Source: a virus. Taken from it: a stretch of 53,126 bases of DNA. Shown one piece after another: positions 29,841-37,704 of the stretch (positions within the stretch are counted from its first letter, which is position 1; every line of letters starts with the position of its first letter). The notes beneath the pieces are model-generated. The model did no database searches. It was given only the letters and a program-made list of their open reading frames with translations, and was not told where the DNA came from. A program made the translations under genes and the position numbers. Location: positions 1 to 53,126 of the IMG/VR virus record IMGVR_UViG_3300046542_000116; one strand, written 5' to 3'.

Positions 29841-30970
29841 AGGCGAAGGCGACCCCCGAGCAATTCCGAGAAGCTCTCGCCACCATGACCGTGGAGCAGG
29901 CCGCCGACCACTTCGGCATGCACATACGCACGGCGTTTGCGCATAAAGCCAAGCTGGCCCGACAAGGCTGGAGCCCCGAGCACGACATGACCAAGACTGT
30001 CCCGGACGGATTTCACCTGAAGGGCACGTCGACGCTGTACGACGAAGGCGGAAAGGCCAAACTGCAATGGGTCAAGACCTCGATCGACCATGAGCGCCAG
30101 GCCGAAATGATGCGCGAGGCGGTGTCGGCGCTGTCCGCCGAGATCGTTCCTGAGATCGCGGTGAAGGCCCCGGCCCATACCCTGGATCAGCTGCTGAATT
30201 GCTACGTCATCACCGACTACCACCTGGGCATGAACAGCTGGGGCGAAGAGACCGGCGGCGACTGGGACATGAAGATCGCCGAGGACTTGCTTGTAAGCTG
30301 GTTCGGCGCGGCCATCGCCCAGGCCCCAGACTCCCGATCCGCCGTATTCTCCCAGCTCGGCGACTTCCTGCACTGGGACGGCATCAGCGCGGTAACCCCG
30401 ACATCCGGCCACATCGTTGACGCTGATACCCGGTTCCAGAAGGTTGTTCGGGTCGCCATTGGCGTGATCCGCCGTATCACCTCGATGCTGCTGGCCAAGC
30501 ATGAGCGCGTCGTTCTGCTGATGGCCGAGGGCAATCATGATCTGGCCTCGAGCATGTGGCTGCGCGAGCTGTTCGCCGCCCTGTACGAGAACGAGCCGCG
30601 AATCGAGGTCATCACCCGGCCAGATCCGTACTACTGCCTCGAGCACGGCCTGACCTCCCTGTTCTTCCATCACGGCCACAAGAAGCGCATCGACTCCCTG
30701 GAAACCGTGTTCATTGCCAAATTCCGCGAGGTCTTCGGCCGCACCAGGTTCAGCTACGCGCACACCGGCCACCTGCACCACAACGTATTGCGCGAAACCA
30801 ACACCATGCAGCTGGAGCAGCACCGGACGCTGGCGGCGCCAGATAGTCACGCGAGCCGCGGCGGCTGGATGTCCGGTCGTGACGCCAAGGTGATCACCTA
30901 TCACAGCCAGTTCGGCGAGGTAGGCCGGACCACGATCAGTTACGAAATGCTCGGGGGAGGTGCGGCATGA
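29837..30970 (+). CDS. Metallophosphoesterase with N-terminal winged-helix-like segment
   Basis: A 377-residue protein. Residues ~5-45 look like an HTH (MTVEQAADHFGMHIRTAFAHKAKLAR). The rest is a calcineurin-like phosphoesterase with the metal motifs DYHLG (127-131), GDF (175-177), EGNHDL (231-236), HHGHKK (278-283) and HTGHLHH (309-315). Related phage proteins are common between nucleotide-metabolism genes and rusA. A nuclease or phosphodiesterase role on nucleic acid is plausible. It overlaps both neighbours. Confidence 0.85.
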   Translation: MKAKATPEQFREALATMTVEQAADHFGMHIRTAFAHKAKLARQGWSPEHDMTKTVPDGFHLKGTSTLYDEGGKAKLQWVKTSIDHERQAEMMREAVSALSAEIVPEIAVKAPAHTLDQLLNCYVITDYHLGMNSWGEETGGDWDMKIAEDLLVSWFGAAIAQAPDSRSAVFSQLGDFLHWDGISAVTPTSGHIVDADTRFQKVVRVAIGVIRRITSMLLAKHERVVLLMAEGNHDLASSMWLRELFAALYENEPRIEVITRPDPYYCLEHGLTSLFFHHGHKKRIDSLETVFIAKFREVFGRTRFSYAHTGHLHHNVLRETNTMQLEQHRTLAAPDSHASRGGWMSGRDAKVITYHSQFGEVGRTTISYEMLGGGAA

Positions 30971-31356
30971 CCCAGGCGCCTGAACTGATCCCGGCGCCGG
31001 AAGGATTCACTATCGATCTGCCGTGGCCGCCGAAAGAGCTGAGCCCAAACGCCCGCGTCCACTGGCGGAAGCGCCACAAGCACGCCAAGGCGTATCGGCT
31101 GGCATGCGGGCTCATCACCAAGGCGGCGCGCAACGAGGCACCGGACGGGAAACTCTATTTTTGGGTGACGTTCTTCCCGCCCAATCGCAGGAAGCTGGAC
31201 GACGACAACCTCATCGGCCGATTCAAGGCGGGCCGCGATGGCGTGGCTGACGGCCTGGGCATCGACGACGCTCGCTTCATGACAACAGTAAACATTGGCG
31301 ATCCGGTCCCGGGAGGGGCGGTTCGGGTTCATATACGCGGTCAAATTCAGGGGTGA
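30967..31356 (+). CDS. rusA: RusA-family Holliday-junction resolvase
   Basis: A 129-residue protein. The acidic cluster RKLDDDN (Asp78, 79, 80) and GLGIDDARF (Asp100, 101) match the catalytic Asp residues of RusA. The N-terminal PWPPKELSPNARVHWR is the family signature. It cuts four-way junctions made by phage recombination, consistent with the Bet/exonuclease module on the other side of the genome. It lies just before the antiterminator, as in many lambdoid phages. Confidence 0.92.
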   Translation: MTQAPELIPAPEGFTIDLPWPPKELSPNARVHWRKRHKHAKAYRLACGLITKAARNEAPDGKLYFWVTFFPPNRRKLDDDNLIGRFKAGRDGVADGLGIDDARFMTTVNIGDPVPGGAVRVHIRGQIQG

Positions 31357-31704
31357 ATGATGAGAACTTTGGGCGAAATTATCGAGGCGGCAAAATCAGG
31401 CGAGAAGCCCGATTACGACGAGCTCCGTTATGCGGTCTGCGCAATGGATGCGCTGATGACGTTCGACCGCCAGGCGATCTGGAAGCTGGCCAAGGCCGAG
31501 CAGGAAGGCAAGAAGCCGGTGCTCGTTTACAGCGGGCTTTGGCAGAGAGACGAAAACTTCGGTCGAATCAAGCGAGCCATGGCAACAACCCCGAGGGAGT
31601 ACGTCGGCGCAAATAATGACCCTGACAGCCCGGCAGTCCAAGAGCGTCGACGCAAGTCCATTGCGCTGATGGATCGGCTCCTTGCTGGCGAGGTAAAGCC
31701 ATGA
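31357..31704 (+). CDS. Hypothetical phage protein, 115 aa
   Basis: Directly follows rusA and overlaps the antiterminator start. The protein is charged and helical (TLGEIIEAAKSGEKPDYDELRYAV). It is common in this position in Pseudomonas phages but unassigned. Confidence 0.72.
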   Translation: MMRTLGEIIEAAKSGEKPDYDELRYAVCAMDALMTFDRQAIWKLAKAEQEGKKPVLVYSGLWQRDENFGRIKRAMATTPREYVGANNDPDSPAVQERRRKSIALMDRLLAGEVKP

Positions 31705-32048
31705 TTTACGAAGGGGTGACGACTGACCGGGAGGCAGAAGACTTGCTGACCCACTGGGGACGCTGGACTGTTCAGGGGGCGGGGGTTCCAGGCTGCTTCG
31801 CTCCAGGAGAGGCGCCGGTGACGATCATTACCGACGACGAGGCGCTGCTGATTGACCGCTTGGTGGGTCGACTGAAGTTGCGGTACCCGGAGTGCGGCAG
31901 GGTGATCAAGCGCTACTACACCAGCGACCTGACAATCGCCCAGCTGGCCACCAAACTGGAAATGAGCAAGGAGTCGACGCGGCAGCTATGGAAGGCTGGC
32001 GTTGCCTGGGTAGATGGGGCTTTAGAATCTCGTCGCTCAGTCCCTTGA
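31701..32048 (+). CDS. Late antiterminator, Q-like
   Basis: A 115-residue protein. LTHWGRWTVQGAGVPG (~16-31), ISD-type TDDEALLIDRLVGRLKLRYPECGRVIKRYYTSDLTIAQLATKLEMSKESTRQLWKAGVAWVDG fit the phage antitermination Q / DUF1133 group, in which an HTH-like segment binds near the late promoter. Downstream are promoter, leader and terminator elements as expected for Q control. Its stop codon (32046-32048) is inside operator copy H, so this operator and the late promoter overlap the gene end. Confidence 0.82.
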   Translation: MIYEGVTTDREAEDLLTHWGRWTVQGAGVPGCFAPGEAPVTIITDDEALLIDRLVGRLKLRYPECGRVIKRYYTSDLTIAQLATKLEMSKESTRQLWKAGVAWVDGALESRRSVP

Positions 32049-32074
32049 CAGGGACCGGTCAGGAATTGTACATT
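32039..32074 (+). promoter_or_regulatory. Predicted late promoter with 18-bp operator copy H
   Basis: The operator AGTCCCT-TGAC-AGGGACC (32039-32056) contains a consensus -35 TTGACA (32045-32050) in its centre. An 18-bp spacer leads to TACATT (32069-32074). A protein on the operator would directly block this promoter. The likely role is the lambda pR'-equivalent start of the late transcript. Confidence 0.7.
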
Positions 32075-32168
32075 TCCTTCATAGTGCGGTTTTACCGTCA
32101 GTAAAAAGATCAACCAACGCCACCGACGCGGATAAAACCGCCAGCCCGCACACGCGGAAACGTCTTTA

Positions 32169-32237
32169 TTGGAATGCCAGCTCGATCGACAGGAAGCGCT
32201 CACCCCTCGCGGAATGTTGATTGAGCTGGCACTCCAA
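32169..32237 (+). ncRNA. Long stem-loop in the late leader RNA
   Basis: Arms 32169-32191 and 32215-32237 are 23 bases each, 20 identical as inverted repeats and 22 paired if two G-U pairs are allowed; the loop is 23 bases. No gene of credible coding quality covers 32049-32417 (369 bp). It sits between the Q-like gene and a terminator, analogous to the lambda 6S leader. Whether it is a stable RNA is unknown. Confidence 0.6.
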
Positions 32238-32353
32238 TGCAGATGAAAAGCGCAGGCTGATGCGCCAAGGCCCGGTTGGATTCGGGCTCAATCCTGAAGC
32301 GGCAACTCCAACAAGCCGGAGATCAGCACCGGCCATCTGCATAGCCACAACAG

Positions 32354-32379
32354 AGCCTCGCCATCGTGCGGGGCTTTTT
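32354..32379 (+). terminator. Terminator of the late leader (tR'-like)
   Basis: AGCCTCGC/GCGGGGCT (32354-32361 with 32368-32375, one G-U pair) with a 6-base loop, followed by five T. It lies about 300 bp after the late promoter and directly before the lysis/late genes, as expected for a Q-controlled terminator. Confidence 0.88.
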
Positions 32380-32417
32380 GTTTCCTGTGACAACCAACCC
32401 TGAGAGGGATATCGAAG

Positions 32418-32720
32418 ATGATGAAGCGTTTATCGACTTACCTGGGGTTCGCGATCGCCGCGTGTCTGTTCTGTTTCTCGGTCCCCTCGATGGCCGAGCC
32501 ATTGCGAACCTTCGGCTACCAGCTGGCCGCGCTCGCAGAGCCGCAGGGTGTCGCCATGCAGCGGCTGGAACTGACCCTCGCTATGTGGCGAACGGGAAGC
32601 GAGCCCGGTGATGAAAGCCTGAAAAGCAACCTGCGCGCATCCAGCAATCATTTCGTGATGACATCGGCCAGCGCTGACTCTGAAGGTGTCGGCTTTGGTG
32701 AAAGTCTCGCGCCCTGCTGA
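32418..32720 (+). CDS. Secreted small protein, unknown, 100 aa
   Basis: Residues 1-26 are a signal peptide (MMKRLSTYLGFAIAACLFCFSVPSMA, cleaved after Ala). The mature part is ~74 residues with no known domain. As the first gene after the late terminator it may act in the periplasm in lysis, superinfection exclusion or as a moron. A spanin role is not supported, since there is no lipobox and no transmembrane tail. Confidence 0.6.
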   Translation: MMKRLSTYLGFAIAACLFCFSVPSMAEPLRTFGYQLAALAEPQGVAMQRLELTLAMWRTGSEPGDESLKSNLRASSNHFVMTSASADSEGVGFGESLAPC

Positions 32721-32743
32721 ACACGCCTGATCGAAAGTGAAAA

Positions 32744-32769
32744 AGCCCGTACACGCTGCGGGCTTTTTT
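32744..32769 (+). terminator. Terminator after the secreted small protein
   Basis: AGCCCG/CGGGCT (32744-32749 with 32759-32764), loop of nine, then a run of T. With terminators at 32354 and 32744 flanking it, the secreted-protein gene is a separate transcription unit, typical of a moron. Confidence 0.9.
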
Positions 32770-32917
32770 GTGCCTCCGAGGAAAGCCTCTACCCAAGTGG
32801 ATGCTTTCCCGGACGTATCAAGTCCAACCACTTCGGCACCCGCGCAACAGTCCTTGCTCCGAGCGGACGCGATATGCGCGGAGTGCCGAACCTATTACAC
32901 CGCCGAGACTGAGGCGT

Positions 32918-33337
32918 ATGAGATCAACCCTTATGTCCGAACCCGGCCCACTGACTGCCGCTGGCGGTATCGCGCTGTACAAGCTGGGGGCCTTCGGCTT
33001 CGTAGCTGTACTGGCGGCCGTCGTCGTAATGGCTATGACCCTGCCCAAGACCGTGCGCGAGTTCACCGTCGCCATGATCAGCACGTCGGTGTCGAGCATC
33101 TGCGGTGGGGCATTCGTTGTCCGCTGGCTTGGCATTGCCCACTGGGTGAACGACGACGCGGGAATGATCGCCATTGGCGGAATCATCTTTGTGTGCGGCC
33201 TGCCTGCATGGGTATTGGTTCGCGCCTGGTTCAAGTGGGCCGAGAAGCGCCGCGACAACGATCTGACCGAGATCGTCAATGACCTGGCCGAGCTGCGCAA
33301 AGCGGTGACCGGCGCCAATCAACAGCAGAACCCATAA
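32918..33337 (+). CDS. Phage holin (three-segment membrane protein)
   Basis: A 139-residue protein starting at 32918 (MRSTLMSEPGPLTA; 32933 is possible). Hydrophobic segments are at ~20-40 (ALYKLGAFGFVAVLAAVVVMAM), ~50-70 and ~78-100, followed by a charged tail (KWAEKRRDNDLTEIVNDLAELRKAV). This matches a common Pseudomonas-phage holin pattern (PKTVREF...AMISTSVSSICGGAFVVRW). It should form membrane holes for endolysin release. Confidence 0.85.
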   Translation: MRSTLMSEPGPLTAAGGIALYKLGAFGFVAVLAAVVVMAMTLPKTVREFTVAMISTSVSSICGGAFVVRWLGIAHWVNDDAGMIAIGGIIFVCGLPAWVLVRAWFKWAEKRRDNDLTEIVNDLAELRKAVTGANQQQNP

Positions 33338-33348
33338 GGGAGCATCCC

Positions 33349-33543
33349 ATGCAACTGATCGACAACTGGAAAGACGCCTGGAAGCTGAGCAGCGTTCAAG
33401 CGGGCGCGGCCATCACTGCGCTGGGCGTGGCTGAGCAGGTATTGCCGGCACTGCAAGCGGCACTGCCGACCGGTATCTACGCGATCCTGGGCGCGCTGGT
33501 CATGGTTGCTCGCATCGTTCTTCAGCCGAACGTGAGCAAGTGA
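33349..33543 (+). CDS. Small holin-like protein (DUF7940-type), 64 aa
   Basis: MQLIDNWKDAWKLSSVQAG, then two hydrophobic segments (AAITALGVAEQVLPALQAALP and GIYAILGALVMVARIV). The start LI.NWK.AWK..SVQ is that of the DUF7940 family, usually found beside holins. It lies 11 bp after the holin. Confidence 0.8.
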   Translation: MQLIDNWKDAWKLSSVQAGAAITALGVAEQVLPALQAALPTGIYAILGALVMVARIVLQPNVSK

Positions 33544-33544
33544 C

Positions 33545-33664
33545 ATGGACGCCGACATCCTGACCAGCTTGTGGCTGGGCTTCATGGTCGCGATGTTCGC
33601 CGTGGTCCTGTACGGGATACGGCGGCTGTCTCGCCGGCAGCGGATGGCGAAGGGCGAGATCTGA
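33545..33664 (+). CDS. Very small membrane protein, 39 aa
   Basis: MDADILTSLWLGFMVAMFAVVLYGIRRLSRRQRMAKGEI: one transmembrane segment and a basic cytoplasmic tail. It starts one base after the previous stop. It may be a lysis regulator, such as an antiholin-like protein, which is inference. Confidence 0.65.
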   Translation: MDADILTSLWLGFMVAMFAVVLYGIRRLSRRQRMAKGEI

Positions 33665-33724
33665 TCGTCTCGCGCTACGAAAAAGACAATGCGCTAATCG
33701 TGGCGCGAACAAAGGGGAAAGGAC

Positions 33725-33823
33725 ATGTCAGCGAATACCAATTCATCGAAAGTCGTTACAACCCTCGGCTGGTCGGCTATCGGCATCATTGTGCTGATCC
33801 TTGCTGCGTTCAGTTTCGTATGA
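33725..33823 (+). CDS. Very small membrane protein, 32 aa
   Basis: MSANTNSSKVVTTLGWSAIG, then a hydrophobic end (IIVLILAAFSFV). The ATG has a strong GGGGAAAGGAC ribosome site, and the stop overlaps the HslV-like start (ATGA). It is a single-span protein of unknown role in the lysis cassette. Confidence 0.65.
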   Translation: MSANTNSSKVVTTLGWSAIGIIVLILAAFSFV

Positions 33824-34248
33824 CGACCATCGCCTACAAGGACGGGATCATCGCCTACGACTCGCAGATCACGCGAGGCGACACCATCACCTATGACGAC
33901 TACGAGAAGTGTCACGACGTAAATGGCGTGAAGTTCTTCTGCTCTGGCGCCGTGCCTGACTATCAGGCGCTGTTCGATGCCTACTTCGGTGGCAAGCCGT
34001 CCGCACCGATCGACGCCATGGCCATCGTCCTGGATGGCGAGCAACTGCTACTGGTCGCAGTCGACAACGATACCGGCCTATGGAAGAGCCCGATCATCAT
34101 GGATCGCCCTTACGCCATCGGCAGCGGATCGCCGTATGCGTTCGCCGCAATGGATATGGGCGGCACTGCCTACCAGGCGGTAGAGGCAGCCAAGAAGCGC
34201 GACACCTCAACCGGCGGCCTGATCCGCACGCTGACCATCAAGGCATGA
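33820..34248 (+). CDS. HslV/proteasome-like Ntn-hydrolase protein
   Basis: A 142-residue protein starting MTTIAYKDGIIAYDSQITRGD. Thr2 would be the N-terminal nucleophile after Met removal, followed by the DG.I.AYDSQ.T pattern of HslV/proteasome beta subunits. PYAIGSGSPYAFAAMDMG and YQAVEAAKKRDTSTGG complete the family pattern. Phage members are of unknown function. It is placed between lysis genes and terminase and may process a virion or host protein. No ATPase partner is encoded. Confidence 0.8.
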   Translation: MTTIAYKDGIIAYDSQITRGDTITYDDYEKCHDVNGVKFFCSGAVPDYQALFDAYFGGKPSAPIDAMAIVLDGEQLLLVAVDNDTGLWKSPIIMDRPYAIGSGSPYAFAAMDMGGTAYQAVEAAKKRDTSTGGLIRTLTIKA

Positions 34249-34308
34249 CGTATCCCCTGAGCGCATTCGCTGAGTGCGCTGACGAGATACCAACACCAAG
34301 GAATTCAC

Positions 34309-34836
34309 ATGGCAGACAAGCAGCCCGACTGGGAGGCGATCGAGCGCGCGTTCCGGGCTGGTTCGCTTTCAGTGCGTGGGATCGCCGATAAGTATGACAC
34401 CAGCGAAGGCACGATACGCAGCCGCGCGAAGAAGTACGGATGGCAGCGCGACCTAACCCAGCAGGTCCGCACGGCGACCAGCGAGAAGCTGTCACGCAGT
34501 CCGTCACGCACTGCCGTCACGCATCACGCAGATGTGCGTGAAGATGCAGAGATCGTAGAAGAGGCCGCTACAGAGGCGGCTTCAGTCGTTCTGGCCCACC
34601 GCACCGATCTTGCCCAGTGGCGCAGCATTGCGAACAAGCTGGGCGATGCACTGTCGGAAATGACCGTGAACGAAGCCAACCTGAGCGACTTCTCCCGCGC
34701 ACTGAATGCCGGCGTCGACGCCCAACTGAAAGTCATCAAGGGCGAGCGCCAGGCCTACAACCTCGACACCGACGAAGGCAGCAAGACTGTCAACGACCTG
34801 TCCGACCTGATGGACGAGCTATCGAAGGAAGCGTGA
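34309..34836 (+). CDS. Terminase small subunit
   Basis: A 175-residue protein with an N-terminal HTH (WEAIERAFRAGSLSVRGIADKYDTSEGTIRSRAKKYGW, ~8-45) that recognises the packaging site. A helical oligomerisation region follows. It lies 3 bp before the large subunit. A small inverted repeat (AGCGCA/TGCGCT, 34260-34280) lies in the 60-bp gap upstream and might belong to the pac/cos region. Confidence 0.85.
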   Translation: MADKQPDWEAIERAFRAGSLSVRGIADKYDTSEGTIRSRAKKYGWQRDLTQQVRTATSEKLSRSPSRTAVTHHADVREDAEIVEEAATEAASVVLAHRTDLAQWRSIANKLGDALSEMTVNEANLSDFSRALNAGVDAQLKVIKGERQAYNLDTDEGSKTVNDLSDLMDELSKEA

Positions 34837-34839
34837 CCG

Positions 34840-36327
34840 ATGAAGCCCGAGCACAAAGCGCTGCTCCGGGATCGATTTTGGCGGTTGAATTCGCTGTACT
34901 GGATCACCGACAAGAACGGGAAGAAAGTCCGCTTCCGCATGACGCAGGAGCAGATCGACTACTTCCAGGGCATGCACACCCGGAACATCATCCTCAAGGC
35001 GAGGCAGCTCGGGTTCACGACCCTGGTTTGTATCGTCCAGCTGGATGCTGCGCTGTTCGAGGCTGCCAAGTGCGCGCTGATCGCTCACACCCTGACGGAC
35101 GCCAAGCGCCTGTTCCGGGAAAAGATCAAGTACGCCTACGACAACCTGCCGGCTGAGATCAAGGCGGCCAACCCGGCACGCAATGACGCGGCGGGGGAGC
35201 TGGTATTCAGCAAAGGTGGATCGCTCTACGTCAGTACGTCCTTCCGGGGCGGCACGCTGCGTTATCTGCACGTCTCCGAGTTCGGGAAGATCTGCGCCAA
35301 GTATCCGCACAAGGCGCGGGAGATCGTCACTGGCGCCTTCGAGGCTGTGGCGGCAGATTGCTTTGTCACCATCGAATCGACGGCAGAGGGCCGGGCCGGC
35401 TACTTCTTCGACTACTCGCAGAGCGCCGAGAAGCAGCAGCTGTCCGGCACGCCGCTCGGCCTGCTCGACTGGAAGTTCTTCTTCTTCAGCTGGTGGCGTA
35501 ACCCGCTGTACTGGCTGGACCCGGCGACGGCGGTTATCCCGCAGCGCCTGACCGACTATTTCAACGACCTGGAGGCCAAGCACGGCATCCAGACGAACCC
35601 AGGGCAGCGCGCCTGGTACACCGCCAAGGAGAAGACCCTCGGCGATGACATGAAGCGCGAGTATCCGTCGATCCCTGCCGAGGCGTTCCAGCAGTCGGTA
35701 GAGGGCGCCTACTACGCCCAGCAGTTCACCAAGCTTTACGCGGCAGGTCGCATCGGCAAGCTGCCGGACAACTCGCATCTGCCGGTCATGACGATCTGGG
35801 ACATCGGCGTCGGCGACTCTACGGCCATCTGGTTCGTGCGTCAGGTCGGCACCGAATACCACGTCATCGACTACTACGAGAACAGCGGCGAAGGCCTGCG
35901 GCATTACATGAAGGTGCTCAAGGACAAGGGTTACACCTATTCCGAGCACTGGGGGCCGCACGACATCGAAAACCGCGAGTTCGGTAGCGATGCCAAGAGC
36001 CGCAAGGACATCGCCAAAGAGGGCTATGAGATCGACGGAGCGCGGTACTCGATCAAGTTCCAGGTCGTGCCAAAAACCGGCGTGGACACTGGCATCGAGG
36101 CGACTCGGGAGATTCTGCCGCGCTGCGCGTTCGACGAAGAGAAATGCGAAGAAGGCATCGCCCACCTTGAGAGCTATCGCAAGGAATGGGATGACAAACG
36201 CGGCTGCTGGAAAGACAAGCCGCTGCACGACAAGGCATCCCACGGCGCTGACAGCTTCCGCTACTTCTCTGTAGCCATGACCAAGCGCAAGCCTGCTCCA
36301 ACCCAAACCCAAGACCTGAGAATTTAA
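34840..36327 (+). CDS. terL: Terminase large subunit
   Basis: A 495-residue DNA-packaging motor. The N-terminal ATPase has a terminase-type Walker A (KARQLGFTT, 53-61) and Walker B with catalytic Glu (LHVSE, Glu148). The C-terminal nuclease has acidic residues at WDIGVGDST (Asp322, Asp327), Asp345 and HGADSF near 472. It cuts concatemers and pumps DNA through the portal encoded next. Headful or cos packaging cannot be decided from the sequence. Confidence 0.95.
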   Translation: MKPEHKALLRDRFWRLNSLYWITDKNGKKVRFRMTQEQIDYFQGMHTRNIILKARQLGFTTLVCIVQLDAALFEAAKCALIAHTLTDAKRLFREKIKYAYDNLPAEIKAANPARNDAAGELVFSKGGSLYVSTSFRGGTLRYLHVSEFGKICAKYPHKAREIVTGAFEAVAADCFVTIESTAEGRAGYFFDYSQSAEKQQLSGTPLGLLDWKFFFFSWWRNPLYWLDPATAVIPQRLTDYFNDLEAKHGIQTNPGQRAWYTAKEKTLGDDMKREYPSIPAEAFQQSVEGAYYAQQFTKLYAAGRIGKLPDNSHLPVMTIWDIGVGDSTAIWFVRQVGTEYHVIDYYENSGEGLRHYMKVLKDKGYTYSEHWGPHDIENREFGSDAKSRKDIAKEGYEIDGARYSIKFQVVPKTGVDTGIEATREILPRCAFDEEKCEEGIAHLESYRKEWDDKRGCWKDKPLHDKASHGADSFRYFSVAMTKRKPAPTQTQDLRI

Positions 36328-36329
36328 CC

Positions 36330-37703
36330 ATGAGCAACGACGACCCGAGCATCGCACTCCCTGCGGTTGTCCGCATGCGCGAGTATTGGGCCATTGTCGA
36401 TCCGCTGATGGGCGGCACTCAGGCCATGCGAGCGGCCGGCAAGGCCTTGCTGCCTCAGTACCCGGCAGAGAAAGACGACACCTATGCTGAGCGCCTGAAG
36501 CTTTCCACCTTGCTCCCGGCCTACGCCGAGACGGTGGCCAGCAGCACTTCCCGCGTTTTCGCCGAGCCTCTACAGCTTGGCGAGGACGTGCCTGAGCCGA
36601 TCAAGCTGCTCTCCGCTGATGTCGACCTGGGTGGCAATGACCTCAATTCGTGGTCGGTCGAGTGGTTCCGCGAGGCGCTGGCCAAAGGCTTGTGTCACGC
36701 CATGATCGAGCATCAGCCGACCCGTGACGCCGAAGGCAACAAGCTGTACAAGACCGTCGCCGAGGAACAGGCGGCAGGGGTTCGCCCTTACGCCGTCATC
36801 ATCAAGCCCGGCCAGGTGCTCGGCTGGCGCTTTGCCGGCGGCAAGCTGATGCAGATGCGCTACATGGAGTCGGTCGAGGTCGAAGATGGTGACTTCGGCG
36901 TCAAGTGCGTGGATCAAGTCCGCGTGCTGGAGCCTGGCAGCTGGCGCACCTACCGCAAGGCCGATAAGGGCGGCGCCTGGGAGCAGAACGACCAGGGCCT
37001 GACCAGCCTCAACTACATCCCATGGGTGACGTTCTACACGGGCCGCACCGGGCCGATGACGGCTAAGCCGCCACTGCTCGAGCTGGCTCACCTGAACGTC
37101 AAGCACTGGCAGTCGCAGAGCGACCAGGACAACTTGCTGCACGTTGCCCGCGTCCCTCTGCTGTTCGTGTTCACCGACAACGAAGAATTCCAGCTGACTA
37201 TCAGTTCGGCCAGCGCGACCCGCATGCCGAAGGACGGCGACGCCAAGTACGTCGAGCACACCGGGGCGGCAATCACCGCCGGGCGCGACTCGCTGAACGA
37301 TCTGGTCGACGATATGCGCATGGCCGGGGCCAAGCTGCTCCAGAAGGACAAGCAGGCAGTGAAGACGGCGGCACAGGCCAACGAGGAAGCAGCTCAGGAA
37401 TTGTCCCCGCTGGCTCGCCTTGCTGGTCAGTTCGCCGACTGCATCGCGCAGCTGCTCCAGATCCTGGCCGACTACGGCAGCCTGGGCGACGGTGGCCACG
37501 TCGAAATGCGCGGCAACTTCGACAGCGACTTCGCGCCTGAAGTGTCCCTGCCCAACCTGATCAGCATGGCCAACTCCGGCAAGCTCAGCGACGAAACGCT
37601 CTACTCCGAAATGCAGCGCCGCGGCGTCATCAGCGACGAGCTCGACTGGGAGGAAGAAAAGGCGCGCATCGAGGAACAAGGGCCGGCACTAGGGGCGATC
37701 TGA
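36330..37703 (+). CDS. Portal protein (DUF4055 family)
   Basis: A 457-residue protein two bases after terL. It resembles DUF4055 portal proteins: YWAIVDPLMGGTQAMRAAG, YAETVASSTSRVFAEPL and NVKHWQSQSDQDNLLHVARVPLLFV. The portal is the dodecameric channel at the capsid vertex that docks the terminase. A Gln/Ala-rich helix (QKDKQAVKTAAQANEEAAQELSPL) would line the stem region. Confidence 0.9.
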   Translation: MSNDDPSIALPAVVRMREYWAIVDPLMGGTQAMRAAGKALLPQYPAEKDDTYAERLKLSTLLPAYAETVASSTSRVFAEPLQLGEDVPEPIKLLSADVDLGGNDLNSWSVEWFREALAKGLCHAMIEHQPTRDAEGNKLYKTVAEEQAAGVRPYAVIIKPGQVLGWRFAGGKLMQMRYMESVEVEDGDFGVKCVDQVRVLEPGSWRTYRKADKGGAWEQNDQGLTSLNYIPWVTFYTGRTGPMTAKPPLLELAHLNVKHWQSQSDQDNLLHVARVPLLFVFTDNEEFQLTISSASATRMPKDGDAKYVEHTGAAITAGRDSLNDLVDDMRMAGAKLLQKDKQAVKTAAQANEEAAQELSPLARLAGQFADCIAQLLQILADYGSLGDGGHVEMRGNFDSDFAPEVSLPNLISMANSGKLSDETLYSEMQRRGVISDELDWEEEKARIEEQGPALGAI

Positions 37704-37704
37704 C

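Noticed and set aside
32737-33282. Plus-strand ORF starting at the terminator after the secreted protein
   Set aside because: It reads through a rho-independent terminator and lies out of frame over the holin gene.
34819-36357. 512-aa minus-strand ORF
   Set aside because: It is an antisense shadow of terL, a common effect in GC-rich genomes. It has no recognisable domain and no ribosome site.
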